Shown here: piece by piece, positions 45,844 through 57,623 of the stretch | Position numbering within the stretch: the stretch's first letter is position 1 | Layout of the letters: each line of letters begins with the position of its first letter | NCBI RefSeq assembly: GCF_945859705.1 | Contig: NC_079135.1 | Location: 128,210,551-128,274,550 of the forward strand | DNA from: Episyrphus balteatus | Taxonomy: Eukaryota; Arthropoda; Insecta; Diptera; Syrphidae | DNA length: 64,000 nt | Reading direction: 5' to 3' | Notes under the pieces: generated by a model | Seen by the model: only the letters and a program-made list of their open reading frames with translations | Databases searched by the model: none | Told to the model about the DNA's origin: nothing | Made by a program: the position numbers and the translations under genes

Positions 45844-46055
45844 GGTTGGGGTCATAGTTCTAGTTGTGGCAAAATTAGGCTTTCAAAATTCTGTAGGTAT
45901 GCCATAATTCTGGAAATCAATTTTTTTTTTATTTTTTAACATATTTTTTTAGAATACGGGTTATTATTCCGTATTCTAAAATACGAGTATTTTTTTAAAT
46001 AAAACAGAATATTGAAAGCCAGAAGTCCTAGCAGAATTTTGAAAAGTGGGATTAC
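45844..46055. mobile_element. Degraded FB-like foldback relic
   Basis: It opens with GGTTGGGGTCATAGTTCT and a TTCAAAATTCTGTAGG monomer. The far side has inverted CAGAATTTTGAAAAG. Between them lies a hairpin, AGAATACGG...CCGTATTCT. Few monomers remain and no target duplication was found. Confidence 0.45.
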
Positions 46056-46262
46056 CAAATAGTGGAGTAACTAAAGCAAATTATTAGGGAACCAAGCTGA
46101 ACAGCTTTGATTTTGATGATCTTTTTTTTTCAAACGTCGGTAATTAAAAATACTTAAAAATCTATAAGTTAAATATTGCCGATGTTGCCGTATTGTTTTT
46201 AAAAATTAAAATTAAATTTTTTTTAACAAAATCATTTTAGTCATTTTAGTCATTTTTAAGCC

Positions 46263-47385
46263 CAATCTGCGGAAAAATTCCTACTGGGCTGAATTTTGGT
46301 ATACAGCTTAATGACGGCTTTTTTATGAAGATGTGAAAAATCGACATTGATATCGTGTCCGCGTTAAGAGTTATAGGGGTCAAAAGGTCACAAAAACTTG
46401 ACTTGAATACTTAAAAAAGTATTTTATGAAAAATTTTAAACACCTGTCCATCTTTCTTAAAAATATTCTCCTTATACCAGAATATTTTTAAGAAAGTTGG
46501 CCACCTAGGTTTCTATAGATTTATTTTATACCACAGGTGTTTAAAATTTTTCATAAAATACTTTTTTTACATTTTGCATCAAAAAACAGATTTCAAAATT
46601 TTTTTTACGAAAATGTGCAATAGCTATGAAATTTTTAAAGTGTTTATGTACTCATCTAATTATTGTAGAAAATTATAAAAAAAAGAAATAAATAAAATTC
46701 ATTCATTCGTGGTTGTAGTGAACGAAAACATAAGATGATAAAATTTAAAATACACTGAACGAAAAAAGTCCATATTTTATGAACTGGTTGCGATAGAACT
46801 TTTTTCTATCTGTTTTTGGAACAATCATAAGTGTAGCTATAAGCCGTTTTAGGGTTGTCCATTCTCTATTGCACACCCTGTATATTTTCAGACATATTCT
46901 AAACAAAAATTCCCAGGGAAATGGTTTCGGGAGAAGGGCCCCAATCGGAAAAATGGAGAAAATTTCCATTTTTTTTTGGTTTCCCCATATTCTTAACAGT
47001 TGAGGAACGAAATTCAAGCTAAAAAAATAATGAAATTTCAGGAACTTTTCAGTTAGGAGTTTTTTTTTCAGGAATAGGATTATGACGATTACAACTGAAC
47101 TTCAACTTTTTGAATCGTTATACCTAAGAAACGGTGGGTCTTAGGAAAAAAAGTGTCATGACACTTTTTATTTATAATAATCTGGTCTACAATTCTTGCA
47201 CTGAAAATTTTTTGATAAGACTTACCGTTTTGCTGAAAATCGTGAAAAACCAGTTTTTGTGACCTTTTGACCCCTATAACTCTTAACGCGGACACGATAT
47301 CAATGTCGATTTTTCACATCTTCATAACAAAGCCGTCATTAAGCTGTATACCAAAATTCAGCCCAGTAGGAATTTTTCCGCAGAT
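46263..47385. mobile_element. Inner palindromic element 1
   Basis: Arms of about 140 bp start TCTGCGGAAAAATTCCTACT and run through GACGGCTTTNTTATGAAGAT and GTTAAGAGTTATAGGGGTCA to GGTCACAAAAA, repeated inverted at 47250-47385. Inside lies another hairpin (46407-46590, arms around AAAATTTTAAACACCTG). A 20-bp perfect palindrome AAAAGTGTCATGACACTTTT lies near 47151. Confidence 0.75.
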
Positions 47386-47464
47386 AAAACCTAAAATTAC
47401 TGGACTATAAAAGATTCTCTAGGTAATTTAAGGAAAAAATATATATGGAAGTAACAGACAAGTA

Positions 47465-48465
47465 AAGTTTAAGCGATAAATGGAATTTTCTAACAAACTG
47501 ACTTTAAACAAAAAAAAAAAAAAAAAAATATTCTTGAACACAACGGCAACACCTAAAATATTAAAAAACATTTTAAAAAAGCCAGAAGCTCGTTCTTATC
47601 TACAAAATTTAAATCCACAAAATTTAATGAATAGTTTTTGAAAAAATGATTCTTGAAATCAGAATTTTGAAAAAAAAAAATGTCATTAAAAAAAATTAAA
47701 ATGACTTTTTTTCAAACTTTTTCGTAATAAAATATGAATTTTTTTTAAATATTTTGGCCATACAGTTAAATTCCGAAGAAGAAAAGGTAATATACCTTAT
47801 GATAGTTTTGAAAATTAAAAAAATTAAAATTACTCCAATTTCATTGGATTTTTCGATAAAAACTGAATTTGCATTGAAATAATTGATTTTCTCAAAGACT
47901 TTGGCAAATAAGAACTATAAAATTTTGCTATTTAACTTTTCACAATAAGGGCAACTGAATGAAGAAAAAATAACTTTATATGTAAATGTTGAACTTAAAA
48001 AAAAAAAAAAAAAAATTCAACATTTACATTTTTTTTTTTTTCAAAGTTTCTACCTATTAAAAAAAGTTCTTCGAAAATGAAATACTTTTTAATTTTTTCA
48101 TAAATTGCAATACATATTGACATTTCTTTTATAATTACAGATCATAATAAATGTGGCCTAAAAAATTTGAAAAATAAATGCATTTTATGTTACGAAAAAG
48201 TTTTAAAAAGGGCATGTTAAATTTTTTTCAATAATTTTTTTTTTTTTTTTCAAAAATCTGAGTTTGATTACCTACCATTTTTTCAAAAACCTTTTACTCA
48301 ATTTACTTAATTTTAATTTAAAAAATATGAATAAGGTTCTAGCTTTTTAAAAATGTATATTTAAATATTGTAGGTGTTGCCGTTGTGTTCAAATATTTTT
48401 TTTTTTTTGTGTTTAAAGTCAATTTGTGAGAAAATTTCATTTATCGCCTAAACGATGGAAGATTG
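47465..48465. mobile_element. Inner palindromic element 2
   Basis: GCGATAAATGGAATTTTCTAACA...AACACAACGGCAACACCTA (47470-47570) recurs inverted at 48366-48465. Near 47990-48030 an A-run is flanked by GTTGAA and TTCAAC. No gene. Confidence 0.7.
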
Positions 48466-48737
48466 TCCTTCACTCCCATTATATAGTTGTTTTCCTTAAG
48501 TTGCCTAGACAATCTTTTGGCATTAGTAAATTTATGAAATTGAAGCAAAATTTTTGGAAACAAATTTTTTTTGTTCACAAAAATCTTCAATTAAATTTAA
48601 AAAATCAAAACGGCAACAGCGGCAAATTTCGTATTTTTAATTACCGACGTTTGAAACAAAAGATCATCAAAATCAGAGCTGTTCGGCCGGGTTCCCTAAT
48701 ATTGGCATTTTTTGAGCTTTAGTTAGGTACTCTACTA

Positions 48738-51099
48738 AAAGCATTTTTTTTTTTTTCAAAATAGTAAGAAATTGCAGACTTCACCTGTTTAAAAAAAAAA
48801 AAAACTGAAGGGCCACATAATAGTTCTGTAAGGCAGACATCTCAAAATGGCTTTTCAGAGTTGAAACTTAATCTTACAAAAGCAGATGTCTTTTTGTCCA
48901 CTTTCCTCTTCTTTTCAACTTAATTATATTGACACCTTATTCTTTAAAATTGACTAACAAAATCCGTTTCGAAAGACTGGAAATCATGATTTTCCCAGAA
49001 AGAATCATTTTCAATAGACTCTTTTCCTTATTTAACTCAACAATTCCACTTATACATCATTAATTTTCGAAGCAAGAGGCCCTGTCTAAACAATACCTTG
49101 AAAAATCAAAAATAATCAAAAAAAATAAATTATTGTATCCATAAATTTATTTTGTCCCTCAAATTTACTTGCTAATTCCACGAAAGTACAAAACCGTTTT
49201 AAGACAAACATTACCTAATGAATGTCCAAACAATTTGAGTTAACAACATTACCTGCATGTCTTCTCCAACCACTTCATTTCTCGAAAATTTTTTTGTACT
49301 TCCGATGCCGATGTGCTTTAGGTTTTTTTTAATTGCTCTTCAGAAGGATTTTTAGACCATTAAAAAAAGCATTTTCTAAATATTTACCAATTTTGAAAAA
49401 GTTTATCCTTCTCAAAAACTCAAAAATTCAGGTTTATCTTTTAAACACACAGTTTTTATGTCTTTTAGCTAAAACAGATTTTTTATTTATGATGCTCTCG
49501 TTAATAGCCAAATTTCAGAAATTAGTATAAGTACCAATACTCTGACTATTTTTATAAATTCAAATCAGACTCTTAAAATTAAAACAACCACAGTTGACCA
49601 AAATCATGCATATTCTGTCTGAATTCAGAGCTTGAGAAACAAAGAACTGCTCTATACTAAGTAGATATGTCTTCATAAAATTCTTTAGTCTTTTCATGTC
49701 CTCTTCTAAAAAACCACCGCATATCGTCACATGAGATATGATCCCTGTGTTTTTAAAAATTCATTGCAGGGAAATTATGCGTCGTTGTTTTTCTTTATTT
49801 CATCCCCATTATCCATCCCCTTGACATTTTAGAGCCATATGAAAATTACATGGATTTTTCTATGCTGATGGGGGGTTCTCTTGCTGCTTCCGATTTTTTG
49901 ACATGATACACCATTCTAGTGTTTTTTTTTTTTTTTGGTTCAAGCATTGCATGAGCTGTAAAAAGGATGTCCACGAGGTACATATAAAAACTGTAGGACG
50001 AAGGCATTTTTTTTTTTTTTTTTGAGTGGAAAATTGATCTCTGTCAAGTATGCCTCACGTGGTGGATTCTAGACCACCTTCATCGTTGAAATATCATAAA
50101 GCCCCATTCCTTCTTTTTTCTCTCCCAGTTAATGCTGCAAAACCTAAAGACAAGGACGAAGAAAACAACAACCACAACGACAGTGGCGAGAAGAACACTT
50201 GCACGTAAAAGAATAGAAAAACAAAAAAGAAGAGGAAAAAATATAATAATTGGCTCCTTGAAGGATATCACTTCCTTATTCACTGCTATAGTGCAGTAAA
50301 ATGGTTGGTTTTTCTATCTTCTCACCAAAAACGGAAATATAAGGGACAACCACCATAAATCAAAATGTCAAAAAATAACGGTTCGTTTTCATTTATATAT
50401 AACTGTATACATTTCCTTTTTTTCTTATTATTATACTACCTAACTGTTATAGAGTCTTGAATTCTTGACGTCTTTTCCTTGTAGCTGACATCTATAGCGC
50501 TCATCAAATTAAGCATGGTATAAGGATAAGGGAAGTATTTATATTTGCGAGGAGGTAAGTCTCTAACTCCTCCTTCCAATATTATTCTCTTATCCTTCCT
50601 ATGGAAGGGAGTCCAAATACGTCCCCCAGGAGAGTTATTCATAATAATTCTTGAATTACTTAACACTCAAGGCGGGGAGTCTTATTACTATGCCAGGAGT
50701 AGGTATATCCGTAAATCAGTTTTGCAACAAGGAGAGGTATGTGTATGAGTGTGTACTGTGCTCCATTTTACCAAAAGCTGCCAGAAGTGGCATATCGCTT
50801 CAGATCAGAAATCAGATGCACACTGACAAAATTTTGTGGATATCGAAAGATTTATGTGAGTTGCAGATTTGGGTAATAAATTTTTCTTAATTTTTGAAAG
50901 TTTGGGGGGAATCGCGATTATGGTATTTACCTACCTTTATTGTGGAGTTAAAACCTTTAATAAGATATCTTGGCTAGTTTCTGAAATATAATATGATGTT
51001 CTTCACTAAATAAATTCAGCAGTCATTCCTGTTTTCATTTCCTTGGATATTTTGGAAGAAATTTTTGAGCAAAATTTTCAGTCAGTCCTATTCCTATTC
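48738..51099. other. Unassigned DNA
   Basis: No gene supported. 49.6-50.95 kb is of mixed composition and unique-looking. Overlapping frames of 65-79 codons show no domain. Long T runs lie near 49921 and 50007. Confidence 0.4.
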
Positions 51100-51600
51100 A
51101 AAAATACCTCAAAACACCTGTGGAGATCTGTTGCCGGTGACCAGCCACCAGTGTAGGAAGTACCATAATCTCAGTTTGAAATTTCGACATAGTCGACTTT
51201 AAAAAAATCATCCTTTTGTGGTAGGCATGGTAGAAATATGATTCAAGCGTCATATAAAAGAAGAAATAATAAGCTTTTAGATGATATAAAATATATTATA
51301 GGTTGTCATTTAAAAAATGGATTTAAAGGTGTAAGAAAATAAAAAAGATTGATTTTTTGGTTTTTTTTGATGAAAAGGGATTGGGTTCAAAAAATTCTAG
51401 CTGTTTTTGTAGATGTTGTAGAGACATGGTCGATATAAATATTTTGACAATAAGCTTTCAGATGATATAAAATTTATTATAGATTTAAAAATGACGGAAT
51501 AAAAAAAAGTAGATTTTTTGTCAATTTTTTTTTTTTGCAAAAAAATAATTGATTTTTTAAGGTTTCACTTCTACCACGTGTGAATTGCACACATGATTAT
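51100..51600 (+). mobile_element. Partial copy E of the unclassified repeat
   Basis: It starts at CCTCAAAACACCTGTGGAGA and ends with GGTTTCACTTCTACCACGTG and the near-palindrome TGTGAATTGCACACA, like copy D. The left half of the family is absent. It lies 263 bp from foldback element 2. Confidence 0.75.
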
Positions 51601-51862
51601 TATTATTAAATTTTTTTTTTTTTGAGAGAGAACAACTTTCGTCAGTTCTTGCCCAAGTCTTCAATAGTCAACTCGCTATTTCTTTAGACATTCCAAAGAC
51701 TTCTCAAAACTCTTTCTCAAAAATATAAGTGTTTCTTCTATTCAAGCTTTTGTAAGTCAACTTGAATCTGCTATTGCCCAAGTCTTCCGAAATTTCTATC
51801 CATTTTTCGGAAATACCGAAGTCTTCTAGCAGTCAGGTTGGTATTTCTTGATACCCAAAGAA

Positions 51863-52664
51863 GGGATCGGGTCAAAATTCTGGCTTCAAAATTCTGCTTT
51901 TCAAAATTCTGCTTTTTTGACGAAAATTCTGTTTTTCAAAATTCTGCTTTTTTTCTATTCTGCTTTTCAAAATTCTGCTTTTTAAAATTCTGCTTTTCAA
52001 AATTCTGCCAGCATTATACTTAAACAAAAAAATTCTGCCAATTCTGTTTTTTTTTGTACAGCATATGTGCTGACTAAAGAAAAATACAACTCATTAATGT
52101 AAATCAACATTGGTACTTTCCTAATTTTTTTTGTTTAAGTGTCGGAAATATTTTTTAAAATGCATAGACTGACTTTCTTTCGAATAAAATCTATAACTTA
52201 TTGGAACCGATGTTGTTTGATACAAAATATTCCTTTTCTTATTCAAATTTTTGATTATTCATCTTTATTTGATAAATTAAAAAAAAATTGAATTATTTTC
52301 GGAAATGTTTAGTATTAAAACAAAAATTAATATGCATTCAAAGAATGACAAATTATGTAGGTAAGTAATCAAATAAGCAGACAATTTATCAAGAAGATGA
52401 TTTTACAGAATTTTGCAAAAAATTAAAAAAGGGTTTGGAAAATGTTAAAAAGCGCGCGCTTTTTAACATTTTCCAAACCCTTTTTTAATTTTTTGCAGAA
52501 TTTTGAAAAACAGAATTTTGAAAAGCAGAATTTTGAAAAACAGAATTTTGAAAAACAGAATTTTGATAAGCAGAATTTTGAAAGCAGAATTTTGTAAAGC
52601 AGAATTTTGAAAGCAGAATTTTGACAAAAGAATTTTGACCCCGGCAGAATTTTGACCCCAACCC
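51863..52664. mobile_element. FB-like foldback element 2 (complete, 10-bp duplication)
   Basis: Ends GGGATCGGGTCAAAATTCTG and the inverse of GGGTTGGGGTCAAAATTCTG, flanked by ACCCAAAGAA at 51853-51862 and 52665-52674. The left arm (to about 52050) is an array of TTCAAAATTCTGCTT monomers and the right arm (52498-52664) an array of CAGAATTTTGAAAAG. Unlike element 1 it has about 330 bp of non-repeated DNA (52050-52380) on one side of the centre. The core palindrome is perfect. No gene. The monomer differs from that of element 1 (CTGCTT against CTGTAT), marking a second subfamily. Confidence 0.87.
52414..52497. repeat. Perfect 84-bp palindrome of foldback element 2
   Basis: Two 42-nt arms meet at 52455/52456 without a spacer and without mismatch. 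The core is AGCGCGCGCT in AT-rich arms, the same design as in element 1 although the arm sequence is different. Confidence 0.95.
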
Positions 52665-53583
52665 ACCCAAAGAAATCTCCATTTTTTATGATTACTTTTT
52701 CTTATATTCAGACTTTGAGCGGACTTAAAAAGGATTCCTTGAAACTTTTTCTTCTTTAATATTTTTGACGTGATAACGTCTTATAAATCGATGAACCATG
52801 GCAGCCACCACGAAAAAGTGACGCCTTTTTCTAATGTTCCATTGAAATTTTTAGAAGTGCGGCAAAAATTTCAATTCAAAATTAAAAATAAACTAGGTAT
52901 TAGAGATACAAAAATCTTCTATAGCTTATTTGAAAGATAATGACCTATGTAAAGTTAAATATATTTGAAGAATTTTAAAAAATTCCATCTTTTAATAGTA
53001 TAAAATTTCAAAAAATTGGCTATTTTCTTAACGCGACAATGTAAAGAGTTGAATTTTTTTTTAATCAATAGATAACTTTATTGCAAGATTGACAAATGGT
53101 TTTGAAAAAATTCTAAAAAATTTCAAAACGAAGCTATTACCTAATGGTTTTCTAAAACTAAAACATGAGGTAGACCTTTGACAAAGTAGTGATTATAGGT
53201 AGGGGAATTTTGTTTTGACAATTTGAAAAACGTCATTCGAAAGGTAATTAAAAAACAACGTTTCGAAATATGAATTTTTGGGGTGAGTTTTTATTTTTTT
53301 TAATTTTTTGTAGCATTCAAAAAATCTCAAGCTTATAGAACATGGTAGTCTATGACTGTGCGCATTCATGTGCAAAAAATTGGTATTTCAAAATGGTTTT
53401 TCACCGAATAACGAGGAAAACAAGTTTTTTTTGTCCCAAGTTTTTTTACCTTTTTCAACCGTTTTTATCTTTTTTTCTTCAACAGATAAATAAATGAAAT
53501 TTATATTGTAGATAGATAATAGACAGGCCTATATCTGTGCAAATTTGCAATTTTGATCAATTTTGTAGTCAAAATTTTGAGAT

Positions 53584-55850
53584 CAGAGGCGGCGCTAGAC
53601 CAAAATGAGCCGTGTGCGAGGATAAATTTGCGGGGCCCCTAGGAAAATAATTTTGGATTACCTATCTATTTTGAAATAGTCAATAATGACTATTTAATAG
53701 TCAATAATGACTATTTAATAGTCAATAATGACTATAAACATTTCTCGAAAAAAACTATTTTAAATAAATTTGGTATGAAATTTTGCAGAAATTATTAATC
53801 TAATAGTACACGTAAAATAGTACATACAATCAACAAAAATTGTTTCACAAATGAAACTGGCCAAAAAGTTTGCTTTGAGAATTCAATTTTTGTTTAATGA
53901 GGTTACTGTATTATCTTCCCATAAATACGGCAAAATTGTCTTTTTCGAGCTCAATGCAAAGGGTACTTTTGCTAACAAAGTTTTTGATGAGAGAATGACA
54001 TTTTCAAATCCAGACTTTTTTGAGTCAAAGTAAATTCTTCAAAATGCGTCTATTTTTTTTGTAGTGCATTTTTTGTCCATTTGTGGTAAATTTTGAATAG
54101 TACCTATAATTATATTTTTGTGTTTTCATATTTGGTAATTTTTAGTTTCCCGCTATAAATTCAGTTCTCCACAGTTTTTTTAACAGACACACCGAAATTA
54201 TGACTTGTAACAGAAGATGCACTAATTTCAATGTTGAGTTCCGCCGTTTTGCCCAATTTTTTACATATCGGAATCCTTAACAAATCTGTCAGTTTTATAC
54301 GTGCTTGAAGCACGTAAAATGCATTACCTTACCTTACCAACGTTGAAAAAGAACGTTTGTCAAAATACTTTTTTCCCTCAAAAATTAGTACCTACTTTTT
54401 ATACAAAAAAATGCAGTCTCGGAGCATAATACCAATTATATGATTGCCATTGACCATCATGAGATTCACCATAATATACCTATTAAATAACCGTGAACTT
54501 CCTTATTTTATGTTTAACCGTAACAGATTATTCTCATCAGTAAGAAAACTGTTGATTTTGTCAAAATACTTTTTCCGACTATTGTATTTTTTAAAATTTA
54601 TCAGTAGCAAGAAGGGATTTGTTTCTTTCATTGAACTATTGTTTTTAAAATCACTTGTATTTCTATTATAAAAACGGTTGTGATTTCTTTCTTTGGCCCA
54701 ACCGAAGCGATAGCTTACGTATAGAGGCGACATTATTTGCATCAAAATGTAATTTTAGGAATATTTAGGACTTATTGCTTCTTTTAATTGGTGATTCATT
54801 TTGGCTTTTGACCTGAAGAAGAAGAGACCGGAAAAATCAAGGGGCTTTCTCTGCCTTGCTTAATACAGGAAGATAACTAATAAAGTTGTGGGACTATACA
54901 TATTTTTCGTTTTCCGACCTATTGTTTGTGTTTATCCATGGTCTAGTTGGAAGTTTTTCAATTCAGTTATATTGACTAATGGTAATTGTTTCTGTTGATG
55001 TTTGCTTTCCTCTGTTAGATACTTATATACTTAACAATAATTTAATATTATTTTTTAATAACTAATAAATACATAAATTATTCACGTTTTTGTTTGAGAA
55101 AAATTGTTGATTTATAACGGGAAAAGTGTGGGAAAATGTGTTCAAATACGGAACAGCTAAAATTCGAAAATTCCACTGAATAAAATGGTCCTTATTAATA
55201 ATTTTTCAGAAGATCAAAAAATTGGTGGCGGAAAACAGAAATGTTCTAAGCCCTTAACAAAGTGTTTAAAAGTGTGAAAAATCTGTTATATCATATAAAT
55301 TGCGAGCGTAAGCGAGCAAAGAATTTTTTTTAGAGGAATTTAAGTTTACCTATTCCTAAGCTTTATACAAGCTTCGTACAATTTTAAATACCTACACCTA
55401 CAAAATTGAAAATTAAACTTTTTTCAAACTGAGATTTTGTAGCAAAAAATTTATGCATTTCATTAAGTTTTAAATTAAATTGGGAATAATAAAAGCAAAC
55501 ATTTTAAATAATCCATATTGTTTGGCAAACTAATTATGTGCTTCACTTGAGAAAAAAACAGTTAAACAATAATCTTTTATTGTTTAATTTTCTTTTTCTA
55601 GCGAAAAAACAAATATTCTTCGTTTCTTCCTTTTGCAAAAAGTGGCCAATGCAATTATGGAAATCGAGTGGAAACAAGCCAATTTGAATTATTTTTTGTT
55701 TGATCATATGAATAAAGAAAAGAGACATGTTTTTTTTCGGATGTTATTATTTCCAAAGGTTGAGACATTTTCATTTGGCGCCCGCGGGGCCCCTCCAAGC
55801 GCGGGGCCGTGTGCGGGGGCACACTCCGCACACCCCTTCCGCCGCCTCTG
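53584..55850. mobile_element. 2.27-kb hAT-like non-autonomous element 2
   Basis: Termini CAGAGGCGGC and its inverse are flanked by the exact 8-bp duplication TTTGAGAT at 53576-53583 and 55851-55858. Copy A has the uninterrupted target (AATTTTGAGATAACTGTAAAATA) near 14847, which confirms the insertion. The ends are GC-rich, with GCGGGGCCCCT inside both. The interior is AT-rich and contains no recognised transposase. The best frames (54444-54671 plus, 54503-54745 minus) show no domain, although a pyrimidine-rich TTTAATTTTCTTTTTCTAG at 55585-55603 resembles a splice acceptor. Confidence 0.87.
53675..53735. repeat. 21-bp tandem repeat of hairpin units
   Basis: AATAGTCAATAATGACTATTT occurs three times in tandem (the last is truncated). 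Every unit is itself a perfect inverted repeat, AATAGTCA-ATAA-TGACTATT. It lies close to the left end of hAT-like element 2, where transposase-binding repeats are common in this superfamily. Confidence 0.95.
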
Positions 55851-55916
55851 TTTGAGATAACTGTAAAATAAAGTTTTATTATTTAACAGGTTCTATCTTT
55901 TGATCTAAAGCAAATA

Positions 55917-56590
55917 CAAAGGAGAATGGGCATTTTGGACGTTGAGCGGCCATCAATAAAATTGGTATCAAATGAAAGAATTATAGCCCAGGAAAAACTT
56001 TTACTATGGACGTTTCGCTGTATTGCGTTAAGAATGCAAGATAATGCAGTATTAGTATTGTTAATGCATTGTTCAATGTATGAAAGAAAAACTGATTTAT
56101 ATTTTTATATGGAATATAAAATATGATGCTCTGTCATTTTCCCTGAGCATGAAGACATTAATCTTGAAAATCCGACCAATAGAACTCATAATATAAGATT
56201 TTTAAGACAACCATTTCAGGTTCGAAAGTTTTCAAACAATTCAAAGTAACAAAAAATTGGACAACAAAACTCTAAAAATAGGCTTGAATTTGTTGTTTTA
56301 AAATGCTTATAGTTTGAGTTCTAGTGGTTGGATATTCAAGATAAAGGTCTTCAGACTCAGGGAAAATGACAGAAAATAATATTTTGCACTTAAAATACAC
56401 AATTGAGTTTTAACATTGAGACATATATAAAGTGTTAAATGCAAAAATGCATTTTATCCGTTATTGAAATACGTCACAGGGATAAAACTTCTGCACAGTA
56501 TATGTAAACCTTAATTACATCAAAAAATAACAAATTCATTCCTGGCAGCGTAACGTCCACGTTTCATACAAACTTGCCCATTCTCCTTTG
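55917..56590. mobile_element. 674-bp palindromic MITE inside repeat copy B
   Basis: It begins CAAAGGAGAATGGGCA and ends with the inverse. Inner blocks TGTCATTTTCCCTGAG...GAAGAC and their inverses (56140-56205 and 56310-56390) show the palindrome runs to the centre. Copy A lacks the insert at the matching point (about 14897). The target duplication could not be fixed. The 66-codon frame at 55926-56126 falls in one arm and has no domain. Confidence 0.8.
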
Positions 56591-57623
56591 ATTTAACTTT
56601 ATTGAGCATCCTGATGATGTTACCTTTCATTTAGTATATCACACATAATTGAAAATTAACTACAAGCTACACAATGTTAAATTAAAAAACTTGCGAAATA
56701 CCTCAAAACACCTGTGGGGATTTGTTGATCATGAACAGCCACAGTTGGCTTTAAAAAATTCTTACTTTTTTTCTAGGCATCGCAGAAATAAGAGTGAAAC
56801 GTCATATGAAAGGTGAAATTATAAGCTTTTACATGATATAAAATTTTTTATAAGTTTTCTAAAAAAAATTGATTCAATAGCGTGAGAACATAAAATTATA
56901 TGTTTTTTTTTTTTTGCTTTTTTTGATGAAAATTGATCGAGTTCAAAAAATTCTAGCTCTTTTTGTAGATGCCTAATAAACATGATCGATATACATATAT
57001 ATTTTGAGCTGAAGCAATAAGCTTTCAGGTGGTATAAAATTTATTATAGGTTGTTATATCAACAAAATGAATTTTTGGGTGATGGAAATGATTTTTTCAC
57101 TTTTTTCAAAAGAAATGATTGTTTTTAATAATTTATTTTAATACTTTTTGCTCATTGTAAACATTTAAAAATGGTTTTATTATTTAGGAGATATATTTGG
57201 CTTTTTAATATTATAATTTTTTTTTTTGTAAGCTTTTAACATAAAAAAATTAATATAATGAGAAAAGAAAAAAGGTAATTTTTTTTTAGCTTTTTCTTGT
57301 AAATTATGATTGTTTGAAATGAATAAACGCTTCAATTGACTCATTTTAAAAGCCCACAACCTGTTTTCTTACGACGTTATCACGTAAAATCATCGTCCTT
57401 TAACCGGCTTTACAGACAACCTCTTCTTTTTTATACTCAGGCTATTATACTGGTCAACAAAATTGCACCGTTTTACGTTTTATGAAGTTTCTTAACGTTT
57501 TTTTTTTACTAATTTGGTATCGCTGATTTCAAATCTGCCCTTAGTTTTTTTCTAGCAGCTTTGTGTGATGCAGGTACATAAAATGTAGAAAAAATATCGA
57601 TTATTGAGATTTTATAACGAGAA

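Larger units (their letters stand above)
46060..48737. mobile_element. ~2.7-kb inverted-repeat element containing nested palindromes
   Basis: Outer arms of about 150 bp (46060-46215 and 48580-48737) share TAGTRGAGTA, ATTAGGGAACC, TTTGATTTTGATGATCTTTT and CGTCGGTAATTAAAAATAC in inverted order. Two further inverted-repeat elements lie inside (46263-47385 and 47465-48465). No transposase or other gene was recognised. The target duplication is unclear. Confidence 0.75.
52767..57426. mobile_element. Unclassified repeat copy B, split by two later insertions
   Basis: The left edge GACGTGATAACGTC with AAATCGATGAACCATGGCAG matches copy A, and the right part ACGACGTTATCACGTAAAAT with GGCTTTACAGACAACCTC also matches. 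The copy is interrupted by hAT-like element 2 (53584-55850) and by a palindromic MITE (55917-56590). Removing both leaves about 1.7 kb, close to copy A. No coding sequence was recognised. Confidence 0.75.

Noticed and set aside
51838..52682. Frames of 61-67 codons reading FCFSKFCFFK or KILLFKILFF
   Set aside because: They come from the tandem AAAATTCTG monomers of foldback element 2 and have no coding value.
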